DNA of 64,000 nucleotides. Source: Shewanella kaireitica. Lineage in GTDB: Bacteria; Pseudomonadota; Gammaproteobacteria; Enterobacterales; Shewanellaceae. A model generated the notes under the pieces. The model was not told the DNA's origin. It saw only the letters and a list, made by a program, of their open reading frames with translations, and made no database searches. The stretch covers positions 1 to 64,000 of the forward strand of contig NZ_JAKIKQ010000022.1 in NCBI RefSeq assembly GCF_023284045.1, written 5' to 3'. Made by a program: the position numbers and the translations under genes. The number at the start of each line of letters is the position of its first letter. The first letter of the stretch is position 1. Below are positions 17,275 through 26,573 of the stretch, piece after piece.

Positions 17275-18732
17275 CTACAATAGAGGACTAAATAGGTAAA
17301 AAGTGCGCTCTGCTATCCGGTTAGCCAGCGATCTTTTAGCCCACTGTTCAGGACAAACTTTGATTGAATCTGATAGGTAACTTTGTTGAACCTTCTGCAG
17401 GTCTCGAGTAAAGATAAGGTTATCCACTGCTAATGTAACTTCAAAATTTAGCCATAAGCTGCGCATATCTAGATTAACAGTACCGATTAAACAATGGTTT
17501 GCATCGATCACTACTGACTTTGTATGTAATAAGCCACCAGTAAAGCGGTGGATATTAACGCCAGCGTCAAGGAGTTGGGTGAAAAACGCACGGCTAGCCC
17601 ATTCAACCATGGTTGAGTCATTTTTATCAGGCACGATAATATCAACTTGTACTCCTCTTTGCGCTGCTATAACAAGTGCTAATTGCAGGTTTTCGCTAGG
17701 GACGAAATAGGGTGTAGTGATGACGATACTTTGTTGGGCTTGATAAATACTTTGCAATAAGACCTGATGAATGATTTCCTCTCGCATACCTGGCCCTGAA
17801 GGGATCACTTGTACCAAATCTGTTATTTCATGCTCTTTGTGTGGTAAACACTCTGGCAGTTCGGGTAAAGTACGGTCGTTGGTTTCAACTTCCCAATCCC
17901 ATGCATGAATACTGTTTAAGACGGGCACAGTCGTCCCTGTGATACGCACCATTACATCGATCCACTCACCAACACCTGCATCTTGATTAAAATATTTTGG
18001 GTCGACGAGGTTCATCGAACCGGTATAAGCGATGGCATTATCTATTACCACAATTTTCCTATGCAATCGCAAATCAAGTCGGCGGAAGAACATTCTTAAC
18101 GGTGAAACTTCAAGTGCTTTAACAACGTTAATTGAAGCCTTTCGTAGAGATTTTGGCCATTGGCTTTTGAAGAACATTCGACTTCCAGCGGCATCCAATA
18201 ACAACTTAACTTTGATTCCTCTCGCTGCGGCATTAATCAATGCTTGCGCTACCTCATCTGCTTTCCCACCTGGCTGCCATATGTAAAACTCTAGATGGAT
18301 AGATTCTTTTGCCTGATCTATATCTTCGATTAACTTATTTAAGATTTCACTTGTTTGGTTCAGTAGTGTGAGTTGGTTATCGGCAAGAGCGGGGATACCT
18401 ATCTGCTTCTCGCATATTGCACTGATTGATTGACCATATAGGCTTGATACATGAGGGGTATATTGGCGTACTTTATAAAGATTAGAGAACCATATCTCAT
18501 AAGGCGTAAACATTGACTGTGCGCGCTCTGCACGCTTTTTACCTAAATTTAACTCACCAAATAAAAGATAGGCAAATGCACCGCCTAATGGAACGATATA
18601 TATTATCATCAACCAGGCTAAAGACACGCCAATAGCGCGCCTTTTCACGACAACTCTGACTGTGATCCCTGCAATGACTAACCAATATATAAATACGCCA
18701 GCGATGGTCAGCAGTTGATAAAATTGGTACAT
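17275..18732 (-). CDS. cls: Cardiolipin synthase
   Basis: Inner-membrane phospholipase-D-superfamily enzyme that makes cardiolipin from phosphatidylglycerol. It is 485 aa, with two N-terminal TM helices (about 4-26 and 36-58) and two HKD motifs: H224-x-K226-xxxx-D231 in HRKIVVIDNAIAYTGS and H403-x-K405-xxxx-D410 in HTKSVVIDANHCLIGT. Size and layout match ClsA-type enzymes. Confidence 0.95.
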   Translation of the reverse strand: MYQFYQLLTIAGVFIYWLVIAGITVRVVVKRRAIGVSLAWLMIIYIVPLGGAFAYLLFGELNLGKKRAERAQSMFTPYEIWFSNLYKVRQYTPHVSSLYGQSISAICEKQIGIPALADNQLTLLNQTSEILNKLIEDIDQAKESIHLEFYIWQPGGKADEVAQALINAAARGIKVKLLLDAAGSRMFFKSQWPKSLRKASINVVKALEVSPLRMFFRRLDLRLHRKIVVIDNAIAYTGSMNLVDPKYFNQDAGVGEWIDVMVRITGTTVPVLNSIHAWDWEVETNDRTLPELPECLPHKEHEITDLVQVIPSGPGMREEIIHQVLLQSIYQAQQSIVITTPYFVPSENLQLALVIAAQRGVQVDIIVPDKNDSTMVEWASRAFFTQLLDAGVNIHRFTGGLLHTKSVVIDANHCLIGTVNLDMRSLWLNFEVTLAVDNLIFTRDLQKVQQSYLSDSIKVCPEQWAKRSLANRIAERTFYLFSPLL

Positions 18733-18895
18733 ATTCTCTTTGATAATATAGGCCTTTGTGGAAATAGATGTATGAATTTACATTCATGATGGCAACTTGG
18801 AGATTGATACCGCTAATGTTTCTGCCACATGAGAGTAAAAGCTATTATAATGAAAAGATTACTGTAAATCTAAATTAGAAGTTGAATACATCACC

Positions 18896-19756
18896 ATGTT
18901 TAGAATTCTCCGTAAACTGATATTATTTTCGCTATTGATAGCAACATTGGTAGCCCTTTATGTGTACCAAAGTACAGTAATTCCGCAGCAAGATACATTA
19001 TTGTCCAACGATTCAAATAGCACTGATGCTGTTCAATGTTTTACCAACAAGCCAATAGAGCCGCTTGATAGCCACGGTAAACTCGATATTGCTATCTGGA
19101 ATATTCATAAGCAGAAAAATAGCGGCTGGCAAAATGTGCTAAAACAGTTAACAGAGAGAACGGATCTGTTACTGCTACAGGAAGTCAGTGCTTCCGACGA
19201 ATTTAAGTCATTGGTAGAAGAACAGCTCGAGGACTGGGTCATGGCAAAAGCCTTTCTATTTGCAGGTGAACCTATTGGAGTGATGAATATTTCTAAAGGT
19301 TACCCCTCAAGCGTCTGCTCTTTTAGGTATGAAGAGCCACTGATCCAATATCCAAAGTCATTATTGATATCCTATTATGAATTGTCAGACGATAGTCAGC
19401 TATTAGTGGTTAATATTCATAGTATTAATTTTGCTCTAGGTCTTGATGAATACCGTGCTCAATTGAATGTTGTGACCGAAGCGATGAAAGTGCATGCCGG
19501 CCCGATCATACTGGCGGGAGATCTAAATACTTGGAGTAATAGCCGCAATGAGTATGTTTTAACTATTGCCCATACTGCAGGATTAACAGAGGCGGTACCT
19601 AGCGTTGACTCTAGAACCCAGTTTTTCGGTAAAACACCTGACCATATCTTTTACAGAGGTTTAGAACTTGTGAAAGCGGAGTCTATCGTTACCGATAGCT
19701 CAGACCACAACCCACTAAAAGCTTACTTTCGATTGATAAAAGCAATCCCTCAGTAA
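18896..19756 (+). CDS. Endonuclease/exonuclease/phosphatase-fold protein
   Basis: A 286-aa protein with an N-terminal hydrophobic anchor (about 8-25), then an EEP domain. Motifs are IAIWNIHKQ, LLLQEVSAS with the metal-binding Glu, VNIHS, GDLNTWS and the C-terminal SSDHNPL. All expected metal and catalytic residues are present. The anchor suggests action at the inner membrane or periplasm. The substrate, whether nucleic acid, phospholipid or phosphoester, cannot be told from sequence. recQ-like follows 32 nt downstream on the same strand. Confidence 0.85.
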   Translation: MFRILRKLILFSLLIATLVALYVYQSTVIPQQDTLLSNDSNSTDAVQCFTNKPIEPLDSHGKLDIAIWNIHKQKNSGWQNVLKQLTERTDLLLLQEVSASDEFKSLVEEQLEDWVMAKAFLFAGEPIGVMNISKGYPSSVCSFRYEEPLIQYPKSLLISYYELSDDSQLLVVNIHSINFALGLDEYRAQLNVVTEAMKVHAGPIILAGDLNTWSNSRNEYVLTIAHTAGLTEAVPSVDSRTQFFGKTPDHIFYRGLELVKAESIVTDSSDHNPLKAYFRLIKAIPQ

Positions 19757-19788
19757 TTTAATACCAGCAAACATTGATAGGATAAAGC

Positions 19789-21723
19789 ATGCACGATGCT
19801 CACGCATTACTTAAACAGTATTTCGGGTTCAATACATTTAGAGAGGGTCAGGAACAAGTCGTTAGTAATGTACTTAATGGGCTAAGCGCAGCAGCAATAT
19901 TTCCCACTGGTTCTGGGAAATCGCTGTGCTATCAATTACCAGCCACAGTGCTGCCTCATTTAACATTAGTAGTGTCGCCGTTACTCGCGTTAATGCAAGA
20001 TCAATTAGCGTTTCTAAAGGCCCGAGGTATTTCAGCAGCCTCAATCGATTCGACTCAAACTCCAGAGCAAGCTGCGTCAGTGCTTGATGGCGTTGCTAAT
20101 GGCAGCATAAAGGTTTTGATGATCTCTGTTGAGCGGCTTAATAATGAGCGCTTTCGTCGTTTCATCGGAGAAATAGCAATATCTTTGTTAGTGGTTGATG
20201 AAGCGCATTGTATTTCAGAATGGGGGCATAATTTTAGACCGGATTATTTGAAGCTTCCTAGTTACCAAAAAGAACTTAATATTCCACAAGTATTATTGCT
20301 CACAGCAACCGCTACATCTAAAGTTATTGAGGATATGAGCAGTAAATTTGCCATTGATGTTAATTGCATTACCTTAACTGGGTTCTATAGGCCTAATTTG
20401 CACCTTAATGCGATAGGAATAGATGAAGCCAATAAGATGGATTACCTTAAAAATTGGCTAAAGGTAAGGCAGCAAGTAAGCGGTATTATTTATGTTACGC
20501 TGCAAAAAAGTGCTGAAACAGTTGCTAATTATCTTCAAAGGGAAGGGTTTAGTGTACTAGCCTACCACGCGGGAATGGACAGCGAACAACGTAAAGCAAT
20601 ACAAACTAAGTTTATGTCTGGTGAGGTACCAATTATTGTCGCTACTATTGCTTTCGGCATGGGAATAGATAAAAGCGATATTCGTTTTGTGGTGCATTAT
20701 GATCTTCCTAAATCAATAGAAAATTATGCACAGGAGATAGGCAGGGCTGGAAGAGACGGCGGTGACTCAGAATGTTTAGTGTTAGCAAATAAAGATAACT
20801 TGAATGTGCTAGAAAATTTTGTCTACGGAGACACTCCAGAGCTAAGCGCTATTTGTAGCGTTATTGAGCAGATTAAAGTCCAAACTCAACAAAGCAATCA
20901 ATGGGAGTTAATGTTAAATCAACTCTCTAGCGCATCGAATATTAGGCCATTGAGTTTAAAGACCTTACTTGTTTATCTCGAGATGCAGGGGGTTATTAAA
21001 CCGAAATATAGTTATTTTGCTGAGTATAAGTATAAACTACAGACTACTTTAGCAACGCTTATGAGTAAGTTTGATCCGGAAAGACAACAATTTATTAATG
21101 CCATTATTGATACTTCAGCGAAAGCAAAAATATGGCATACCGCTGACCTTAATCAACTCGAAAACTTTTTTCCTAACAGCAGAAGCAGAGCGATTAAGGC
21201 ATTAGACTACTTGGATCAAAAACAGCTGATTGAACTACAGAGCAAGCAGCTGACTCAAGTATACGACGTCGACCAGGGCAGATTGCAGGTACACGGGTTA
21301 GCCGAAAGCCTCTTTAAGCAGTTCACGACTAAAGAGGTGAGCGAAATAGCTCGAATTAACTTTTTAGTCGATTTTTTTGGCAGTAATGAGTGCCTAAGTC
21401 TGCAATTAGCACAGTATTTTTCAGATCCTCATGCTGTCGCCCCTTGCGGCAGTTGTTCAGTTTGCCTTGGACATCCCGCTCAGTTGCCTGAGCCTAAAAA
21501 ACTGCAAGAGATCCAGACTTATGATTTTGATGTCATCAGTGCAGATGCTATTTCCAAGCTTAAAAAAAATTACTCAGCTATTTTACTCAGCCGATTTTTA
21601 TGTGGTCTAACTACACCAATATTTACCAAGCTTAAGATGAGGCAAACTTACGGCTTTGGCAAATTTGAACAATATCGTTTCAAAGATGTACTTAATTGGG
21701 TAAAGCAGCATATAGAAAAGTAG
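19789..21723 (+). CDS. RecQ-family ATP-dependent DNA helicase
   Basis: A 644-aa SF2 helicase. Walker A is TGSGKS (40-45), motif II DEAH lies near residue 137, motif V-VI is IVATIAFGMGIDKSDIRFVVHYD then QEIGRAGRDG. A zinc-binding cysteine cluster CGSCSVCLGHP lies near residue 556. I see no HRDC domain. It is therefore a RecQ-like paralogue, not certainly the main RecQ. Its start is supported by AGGATAAAGC before the ATG. Confidence 0.9.
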   Translation: MHDAHALLKQYFGFNTFREGQEQVVSNVLNGLSAAAIFPTGSGKSLCYQLPATVLPHLTLVVSPLLALMQDQLAFLKARGISAASIDSTQTPEQAASVLDGVANGSIKVLMISVERLNNERFRRFIGEIAISLLVVDEAHCISEWGHNFRPDYLKLPSYQKELNIPQVLLLTATATSKVIEDMSSKFAIDVNCITLTGFYRPNLHLNAIGIDEANKMDYLKNWLKVRQQVSGIIYVTLQKSAETVANYLQREGFSVLAYHAGMDSEQRKAIQTKFMSGEVPIIVATIAFGMGIDKSDIRFVVHYDLPKSIENYAQEIGRAGRDGGDSECLVLANKDNLNVLENFVYGDTPELSAICSVIEQIKVQTQQSNQWELMLNQLSSASNIRPLSLKTLLVYLEMQGVIKPKYSYFAEYKYKLQTTLATLMSKFDPERQQFINAIIDTSAKAKIWHTADLNQLENFFPNSRSRAIKALDYLDQKQLIELQSKQLTQVYDVDQGRLQVHGLAESLFKQFTTKEVSEIARINFLVDFFGSNECLSLQLAQYFSDPHAVAPCGSCSVCLGHPAQLPEPKKLQEIQTYDFDVISADAISKLKKNYSAILLSRFLCGLTTPIFTKLKMRQTYGFGKFEQYRFKDVLNWVKQHIEK

Positions 21724-21887
21724 TATCAACTTATTTAGCTTATGCATAAGGCGCATCTATTTATGCATTATGTGTAACGAAAACTTTCAGGAAAGAGTTT
21801 GTTAATGTAAAACATTTTAGAACATGCTTTACTTACTTCGCATTTATCGCGACACAGATCGCGAGAAACAATAATTAAGGGATATTA

Positions 21888-23660
21888 ATGAAAAAAGCCG
21901 CACTTACACTTGCTATCGCATTATCAATAACAGGCCTCACAGCTTGTCAAAGCCAAACGACGGTAGAAGCTAGCTCTATAGAGTTGTCTGAACAGAGTTT
22001 GAATTTTCAGGCGTTTAGTCAACAGTTTATTGATGACTTGTGGGTTGAATCACCGACCTGGGCTTTGTACAGCGGCTTCCATAAATATGATGGCGTGCTT
22101 AAAGTCCCTAATGAGCAAGCTCGTCAAGCAACCTTGAGCTTTGTTAACAAGCAGTCGGCTTTACTAGCCAGTTTCGACACTGCAAGCTTACCTGCCAGTT
22201 TGCTTACTGATTATCGCTTAATTGAAAACCTCATTGGTGAAATGCGTTGGAATATCGAGACATTTAAGTCATGGCAATGGAACCCATCTAGTTACAACGT
22301 ATCTGGCGGGTTTGCTCAAATCATTAATGAAGACTTCGCTCCACTTGACGAGCGTCTTATTTCAGTATTGTCAAGAATGGAAAATGTTCCTGCTTATTAT
22401 GCGGCCGCTAGAGAAAACATAAGTAACCCAACTCTTGAGCATACTCAACTTGCGATAATGCAGAATGAAGGCGCTTTTTCTGTTTTTAACAATGATTTAT
22501 TAGACAAGGTAATCGCATCCAATTTATCAAATGCTCAAAAAGCTCTGTTTGTAACCCGTTTCAACAAAGTCACTATCGCTATCAATGAACATATAGATTG
22601 GCTTAAGGCGCTTGAAACTAAGTTAAATAAAGAAGGTGCACGTAGCTTTAGGATTGGAGAAGAGTTGTATGAGCAGAAGTTTGCTTTCGACATACAAGCA
22701 GGAATGAGTGGTAAAGCGTTATACAAAAAGGCGCTTGCGGACAAAACTCGAGTCCAAGCAGAAATGAGCAAAATAACTGAAAAATTATGGCCAACCTATT
22801 TCAATACGGCTATGCCGACTGATAGCAAGGTTGCGATTAAACAGTTGATCGATAAATTGTCTGCCAAGCATGTTAAACGCGATGACTTTGTTGATGAAGT
22901 TAGAGCACAAATTCCTGAGTTGATCGCTTTTGTTAATGAAAAGCAACTCGTCACTCTTGATCCAAATAAGCCTTTAGTTGTACGTGAGACACCCGCCTAT
23001 ATGCGCGGTTATGCGGGTGCATCGATTAGTGCTCCAGGGCCTTATGAAAAGTCAGGCAATACGTATTACAACGTTACTCCTCTAGATGGGATGAGCGAAG
23101 AGTCTGCAGAAAGCTACCTTAGAGAGTATAACCATTGGATTTTGCAAGTGCTCAATATTCACGAAGCAATACCTGGCCATTACACTCAATTAGTCTATTC
23201 AAATGAATCTCCAAGTTTAATTAAAAGCCTATTTGGTAACGGTGCAATGGTCGAAGGTTGGGCTGTGTACACAGAGCGCATGATGCTCGAAGAGGGGTAT
23301 GGTGACTTTGAGCCAGAAATGTGGCTGATGTATTACAAATGGAATTTGCGCGTTATCTGTAACACTATTCTAGATTACAGTATTCAAGTTAATGGAATGA
23401 CTGAAGATCAAGCCTTGGACTTAATGATGAATGAAGCGTTCCAGCAACAAGCAGAAGCCCAAGGTAAGTGGCGTCGAGCAACATTAAGCCAAGTACAATT
23501 AACCAGTTATTACTCTGGTTATCGTGAAATATATGACTTTAGAGAAGAGTATAAAGCGTTGAAAGGGGAAGATTTTGACCTTAAAGCTTTCCATGAAGAG
23601 TTCTTGAGTTACGGTAGTGCACCCGTTAAATATATTAGGGAACTCATGCTAGCAAAATAG
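21888..23660 (+). CDS. DUF885 lipoprotein, putative zinc metallopeptidase
   Basis: A 590-aa protein with a lipoprotein signal peptide ending in the lipobox ITGLTAC (Cys20). The zinc motif HEAIPGH lies near residue 427, followed by the downstream glutamate in VEGWAVYTERMM, as in DUF885 peptidases. AAGGG precedes the ATG. The cellular target is unknown. A terminator follows at 23697. Confidence 0.9.
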   Translation: MKKAALTLAIALSITGLTACQSQTTVEASSIELSEQSLNFQAFSQQFIDDLWVESPTWALYSGFHKYDGVLKVPNEQARQATLSFVNKQSALLASFDTASLPASLLTDYRLIENLIGEMRWNIETFKSWQWNPSSYNVSGGFAQIINEDFAPLDERLISVLSRMENVPAYYAAARENISNPTLEHTQLAIMQNEGAFSVFNNDLLDKVIASNLSNAQKALFVTRFNKVTIAINEHIDWLKALETKLNKEGARSFRIGEELYEQKFAFDIQAGMSGKALYKKALADKTRVQAEMSKITEKLWPTYFNTAMPTDSKVAIKQLIDKLSAKHVKRDDFVDEVRAQIPELIAFVNEKQLVTLDPNKPLVVRETPAYMRGYAGASISAPGPYEKSGNTYYNVTPLDGMSEESAESYLREYNHWILQVLNIHEAIPGHYTQLVYSNESPSLIKSLFGNGAMVEGWAVYTERMMLEEGYGDFEPEMWLMYYKWNLRVICNTILDYSIQVNGMTEDQALDLMMNEAFQQQAEAQGKWRRATLSQVQLTSYYSGYREIYDFREEYKALKGEDFDLKAFHEEFLSYGSAPVKYIRELMLAK

Positions 23661-23696
23661 GTGTTTAATAAGACCATTTAGAACTACATTTTTGCT

Positions 23697-23729
23697 AAAA
23701 AGCCAGTAACCAAAGGTTACTGGCTTTTT
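23697..23729 (+). terminator. Terminator after DUF885 gene
   Basis: AAAAAGCCAGTAACC (23697-23711) and GGTTACTGGCTTTTT (23715-23729) pair perfectly over a 3-nt loop. Confidence 0.88.
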
Positions 23730-23837
23730 AGTTTAAAGTAATTGAACTAATGTGAAGTAATCAAAGGATTTGTACTAGCATATTAAGTAGACTTGGTGTA
23801 ATCTTAATGATAATAGTTCGCATTTAGATTCTTGAAA

Positions 23838-24518
23838 ATGAAAAATGTACTCGTTGTTGATGATGATCTTGTTTTACAAAGCCTTTTAAAGAGTGGCTTA
23901 GAAGCTGAGGGCTACGTTGTATCGTTGGCCTCGAATGGCTTTGAAGCACTTGAAAAATTGAAATGCTCGCCAGTGGACGTCATCATTTTAGATATAAATA
24001 TGCCAACACTAGATGGTATTGAAATGCTTAAACTTCGTAAAGATAAAACCCCCGTCATTGTTATTTCATCGTTAGATACAGAGCAAGATAGGGTTAATGT
24101 ATTTGAATTAGGCGCCGATGATTTCCTGAGTAAACCGTTTAGTCAACGTGAGCTGTTGGTAAGAATAAATGCGATTAAGCGAAGAATTGCTTTAGTTAGA
24201 AATGAAAATCATCTCAATGATGAATTTGCGATGGATGTGTTATTTGATGATAGCAGTTACAGTGTTTCAATATCTGCTAAAGAAGTCTCCTTCACTCAAA
24301 CCGAGTTTAAGCTGTTTAAGTACCTATTTGAACGTAAGGGCAATGTAGTCGCTAAAGATGAACTACAACTCAGAGTATTGCAAAAGGAGTTAGGTCAATT
24401 TGACCGTAATCTAGATATGCATATAAGTAATACACGAAGGAAACTTGCAGCCACTCAGTTACCTAAATCTTTAATTAATACTGTAAGAGGTAAAGGCTAC
24501 AGTTTCGCAGAACAGTAA
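23838..24518 (+). CDS. OmpR-family response regulator (orphan)
   Basis: Receiver domain with VVDDD near the N-terminus, phospho-acceptor Asp in VIILDINMPTLDGIE, and the conserved Lys in LSKPFSQREL. A C-terminal winged helix ends with DMHISNTRRKLAA and TVRGKGYSF, as in OmpR/PhoB regulators. No histidine kinase lies on either side, so its partner is elsewhere. The start is uncertain: the ATG at 23838 gives MKNVLVVDDD, and a TTG 6 nt upstream is also possible. Confidence 0.9.
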   Translation: MKNVLVVDDDLVLQSLLKSGLEAEGYVVSLASNGFEALEKLKCSPVDVIILDINMPTLDGIEMLKLRKDKTPVIVISSLDTEQDRVNVFELGADDFLSKPFSQRELLVRINAIKRRIALVRNENHLNDEFAMDVLFDDSSYSVSISAKEVSFTQTEFKLFKYLFERKGNVVAKDELQLRVLQKELGQFDRNLDMHISNTRRKLAATQLPKSLINTVRGKGYSFAEQ

Positions 24519-24532
24519 CTTAGCCTTGAATC

Positions 24533-24561
24533 AAAAAAGGGAGCAATTAGCTCCCTTTTTT
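24533..24561. terminator. Bidirectional terminator between response regulator and ald
   Basis: AAAAAAGGGAGC and GCTCCCTTTTTT flank the loop AATTA. The A and T runs on both sides suit termination in both directions. Confidence 0.85.
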
Positions 24562-24580
24562 AATGTCTAAATTTAATTGA

Positions 24581-25696
24581 CTATTTTAGCAAGATAGTTG
24601 GGTCTACAAACTCAAGATTTAGTGCTTCTGCAACTTCAGCGCAAGTGATCTTACCGTGCATAACGTTCAAACCGTTTAACAGGTGTTTGTCTTGCAGTAA
24701 TGCTTCGCGGTAACCAAGCTGTGCCAGCTTGATAATGTAAGGTAACGTTGCATTATTCAGAGCAAATGTAGAAGTACGTGCTACTGCACCTGGCATGTTC
24801 GCCACACAGTAGTGAACCACTTCGTCGACGATATACGTTGGATCTTGGTGTGTAGTTGCATGTGATGTTTCAATACAGCCACCTTGGTCAATAGCAACGT
24901 CTACAATTGCAGAACCAGGCTTCATTGCGGCAATATGTTCCTTGGTAACCAACTTAGGTGCGGCTGCACCTGGAACCAATACACCACCAATGACAAGGTC
25001 CGCTTCAAGCACGTGCTTTTCGATTGCATCAGCAGTAGAATAGATTGCTTTAACTTTATTATCGAACTGTGCATTAAGGCGACGAAGCGCATCAATACTA
25101 CGATCAAGGATGACAACGTCTGCACCAAGGCCGACAGCCATTTGTGCTGCGTTTGTGCCAACCATACCGCCACCAATAATGACGACTTTTGCTGGTTCAA
25201 CGCCCGGAACACCACCAAGTAGCATACCGCGTCCGCCCATAGACTTCTCAAGTGCCATAGCACCGGCTTGAATTGACATACGACCAGCAACTTCCGACAT
25301 TGGTGCAAGTAGTGGTAGAGTACCGCGGTCATCGGTAACAGTTTCATAAGCAATACAAACAGAACCACTTTTAACAAGGTCTTCTGTTTGTGGTAAGTCT
25401 GGCGCTAGGTGTAGGTAGGTAAATAGAAGTTGATCTTCTCTTAACATTGCGCGTTCAACGGCTTGAGGCTCTTTCACTTTTACTATCATTTCTGATTGTG
25501 CAAAAACTTCAGCAGCGGTAGCTAGGATTTTAGCACCTACGTTTATATAATCTTCGTCTGAAAAACCAATGCCAGAGCCAGCATTTGTTTCAATAAAAAC
25601 CTCATGACCACGTAGAGTCAATTCACGAACACTAGAAGGAACCATGCCTACACGATATTCGTGGTTTTTGATTTCTTTTGGAACACCAATAATCAT
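24581..25696 (-). CDS. ald: Alanine dehydrogenase
   Basis: NAD-dependent interconversion of alanine and pyruvate plus ammonia. The 371-aa length is typical. The N-terminus is MIIGVPKEIKNHEYRVGMVP. Catalytic-region motifs are VKEPQ and LFTYLHLAPD. The Rossmann motif is VVIIGGGMVGTNAAQMAVGLGA, and the C-terminal YIVDEVVHYCVANMPGAVARTST is conserved. It is divergent from lrp, consistent with control by Lrp. Confidence 0.96.
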   Translation of the reverse strand: MIIGVPKEIKNHEYRVGMVPSSVRELTLRGHEVFIETNAGSGIGFSDEDYINVGAKILATAAEVFAQSEMIVKVKEPQAVERAMLREDQLLFTYLHLAPDLPQTEDLVKSGSVCIAYETVTDDRGTLPLLAPMSEVAGRMSIQAGAMALEKSMGGRGMLLGGVPGVEPAKVVIIGGGMVGTNAAQMAVGLGADVVILDRSIDALRRLNAQFDNKVKAIYSTADAIEKHVLEADLVIGGVLVPGAAAPKLVTKEHIAAMKPGSAIVDVAIDQGGCIETSHATTHQDPTYIVDEVVHYCVANMPGAVARTSTFALNNATLPYIIKLAQLGYREALLQDKHLLNGLNVMHGKITCAEVAEALNLEFVDPTILLK

Positions 25697-25876
25697 CTTA
25701 GAGCCTCAATTTCGCATAAAAACCCATTTTCTATGGGTGTAATTGTTATTTTAAATAGCCTGAACGTGAATGTTTCAGGGAAATCTAGTATAGTATTCCT
25801 TCGGCAGTTTATGCTGCTGAAGTTTATCTAAACACAGTGTTTTATTTGGTTATAGATGCAATTCAAGGTTATAAAT

Positions 25877-26380
25877 ATGGTTAATAATAAAAAGAGTCCT
25901 ATAAAAGACTTAGATCGTATAGATCGAAATATACTCAACGAGTTACAAATTGATGGACGTATTTCGAATGTCGAGCTATCGAAGCGTGTAGGGCTGAGTC
26001 CCACTCCTTGTCTAGAAAGAGTTAAAAGGCTTGAAAAACAAGGGTATATCAAAGGATATACAGCATTAGTTAATCCCCATTATTTGGGTGCATCATTACT
26101 CGTGTTTGTTGAAATCACACTAAATCGAGACACCGCCGAAGTATTTGATAAGTTTAATAATGCTGTGCAACTACTTGATGATATTCAGGAATGTCATTTA
26201 GTTTCAGGCGATTTCGACTACTTATTGAAAACTCGTGTTTCTGATATGTCTGCCTATAGACGTTTATTAGGGGAAACCTTACTAAAATTACCTTCAGTCT
26301 CTGACACCCGCACATATGTGGTGATGGAAGAGGTTAAGCAAACTAATCGTGTAGCTATCAATACTATCTCAGATATGTAG
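25877..26380 (+). CDS. lrp: Leucine-responsive regulatory protein Lrp
   Basis: AsnC/Lrp-family global regulator. From the ATG at 25877 (AAGG 8 nt upstream) it is 167 aa. The N-terminal helix-turn-helix contains LDRIDRNILNELQIDGRI and SNVELSKRVGLSPTPCLERV; the C-terminal RAM domain includes ECHLVSGDFDYLLKTRV. Another in-frame ATG lies at 25856. Divergence from ald and the close match to the canonical Lrp core support the name. Confidence 0.94.
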   Translation: MVNNKKSPIKDLDRIDRNILNELQIDGRISNVELSKRVGLSPTPCLERVKRLEKQGYIKGYTALVNPHYLGASLLVFVEITLNRDTAEVFDKFNNAVQLLDDIQECHLVSGDFDYLLKTRVSDMSAYRRLLGETLLKLPSVSDTRTYVVMEEVKQTNRVAINTISDM

Positions 26381-26402
26381 TTTCGTTGTTTTATCGTACA
26401 AG

Positions 26403-26429
26403 AAGGGAGTCAGTCGACTCCCTTTTTTT
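26403..26429 (+). terminator. Terminator after lrp
   Basis: GGGAGTC (26405-26411) and GACTCCC (26416-26422) are followed by seven Ts. Confidence 0.85.
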
Positions 26430-26573
26430 ATACAAAATACAATTGATACAAAATGATGCAAAGTATTCATGTGAATATTTATTCATTTATTGAGAGTCAT
26501 CCCAAACGCTGCAAAACGAACTGATTTCTGGTATCTTACTGACATTATCGTCTTTTTTATTGTAGGTTTGCGA

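Noticed and set aside
26490..26573. Upstream extension of FtsK from the TTG at 26490
   Set aside because: There is no Shine-Dalgarno, and the added 28 residues do not resemble an FtsK N-terminus. The TTG at 26574 is preferred, though not proven.
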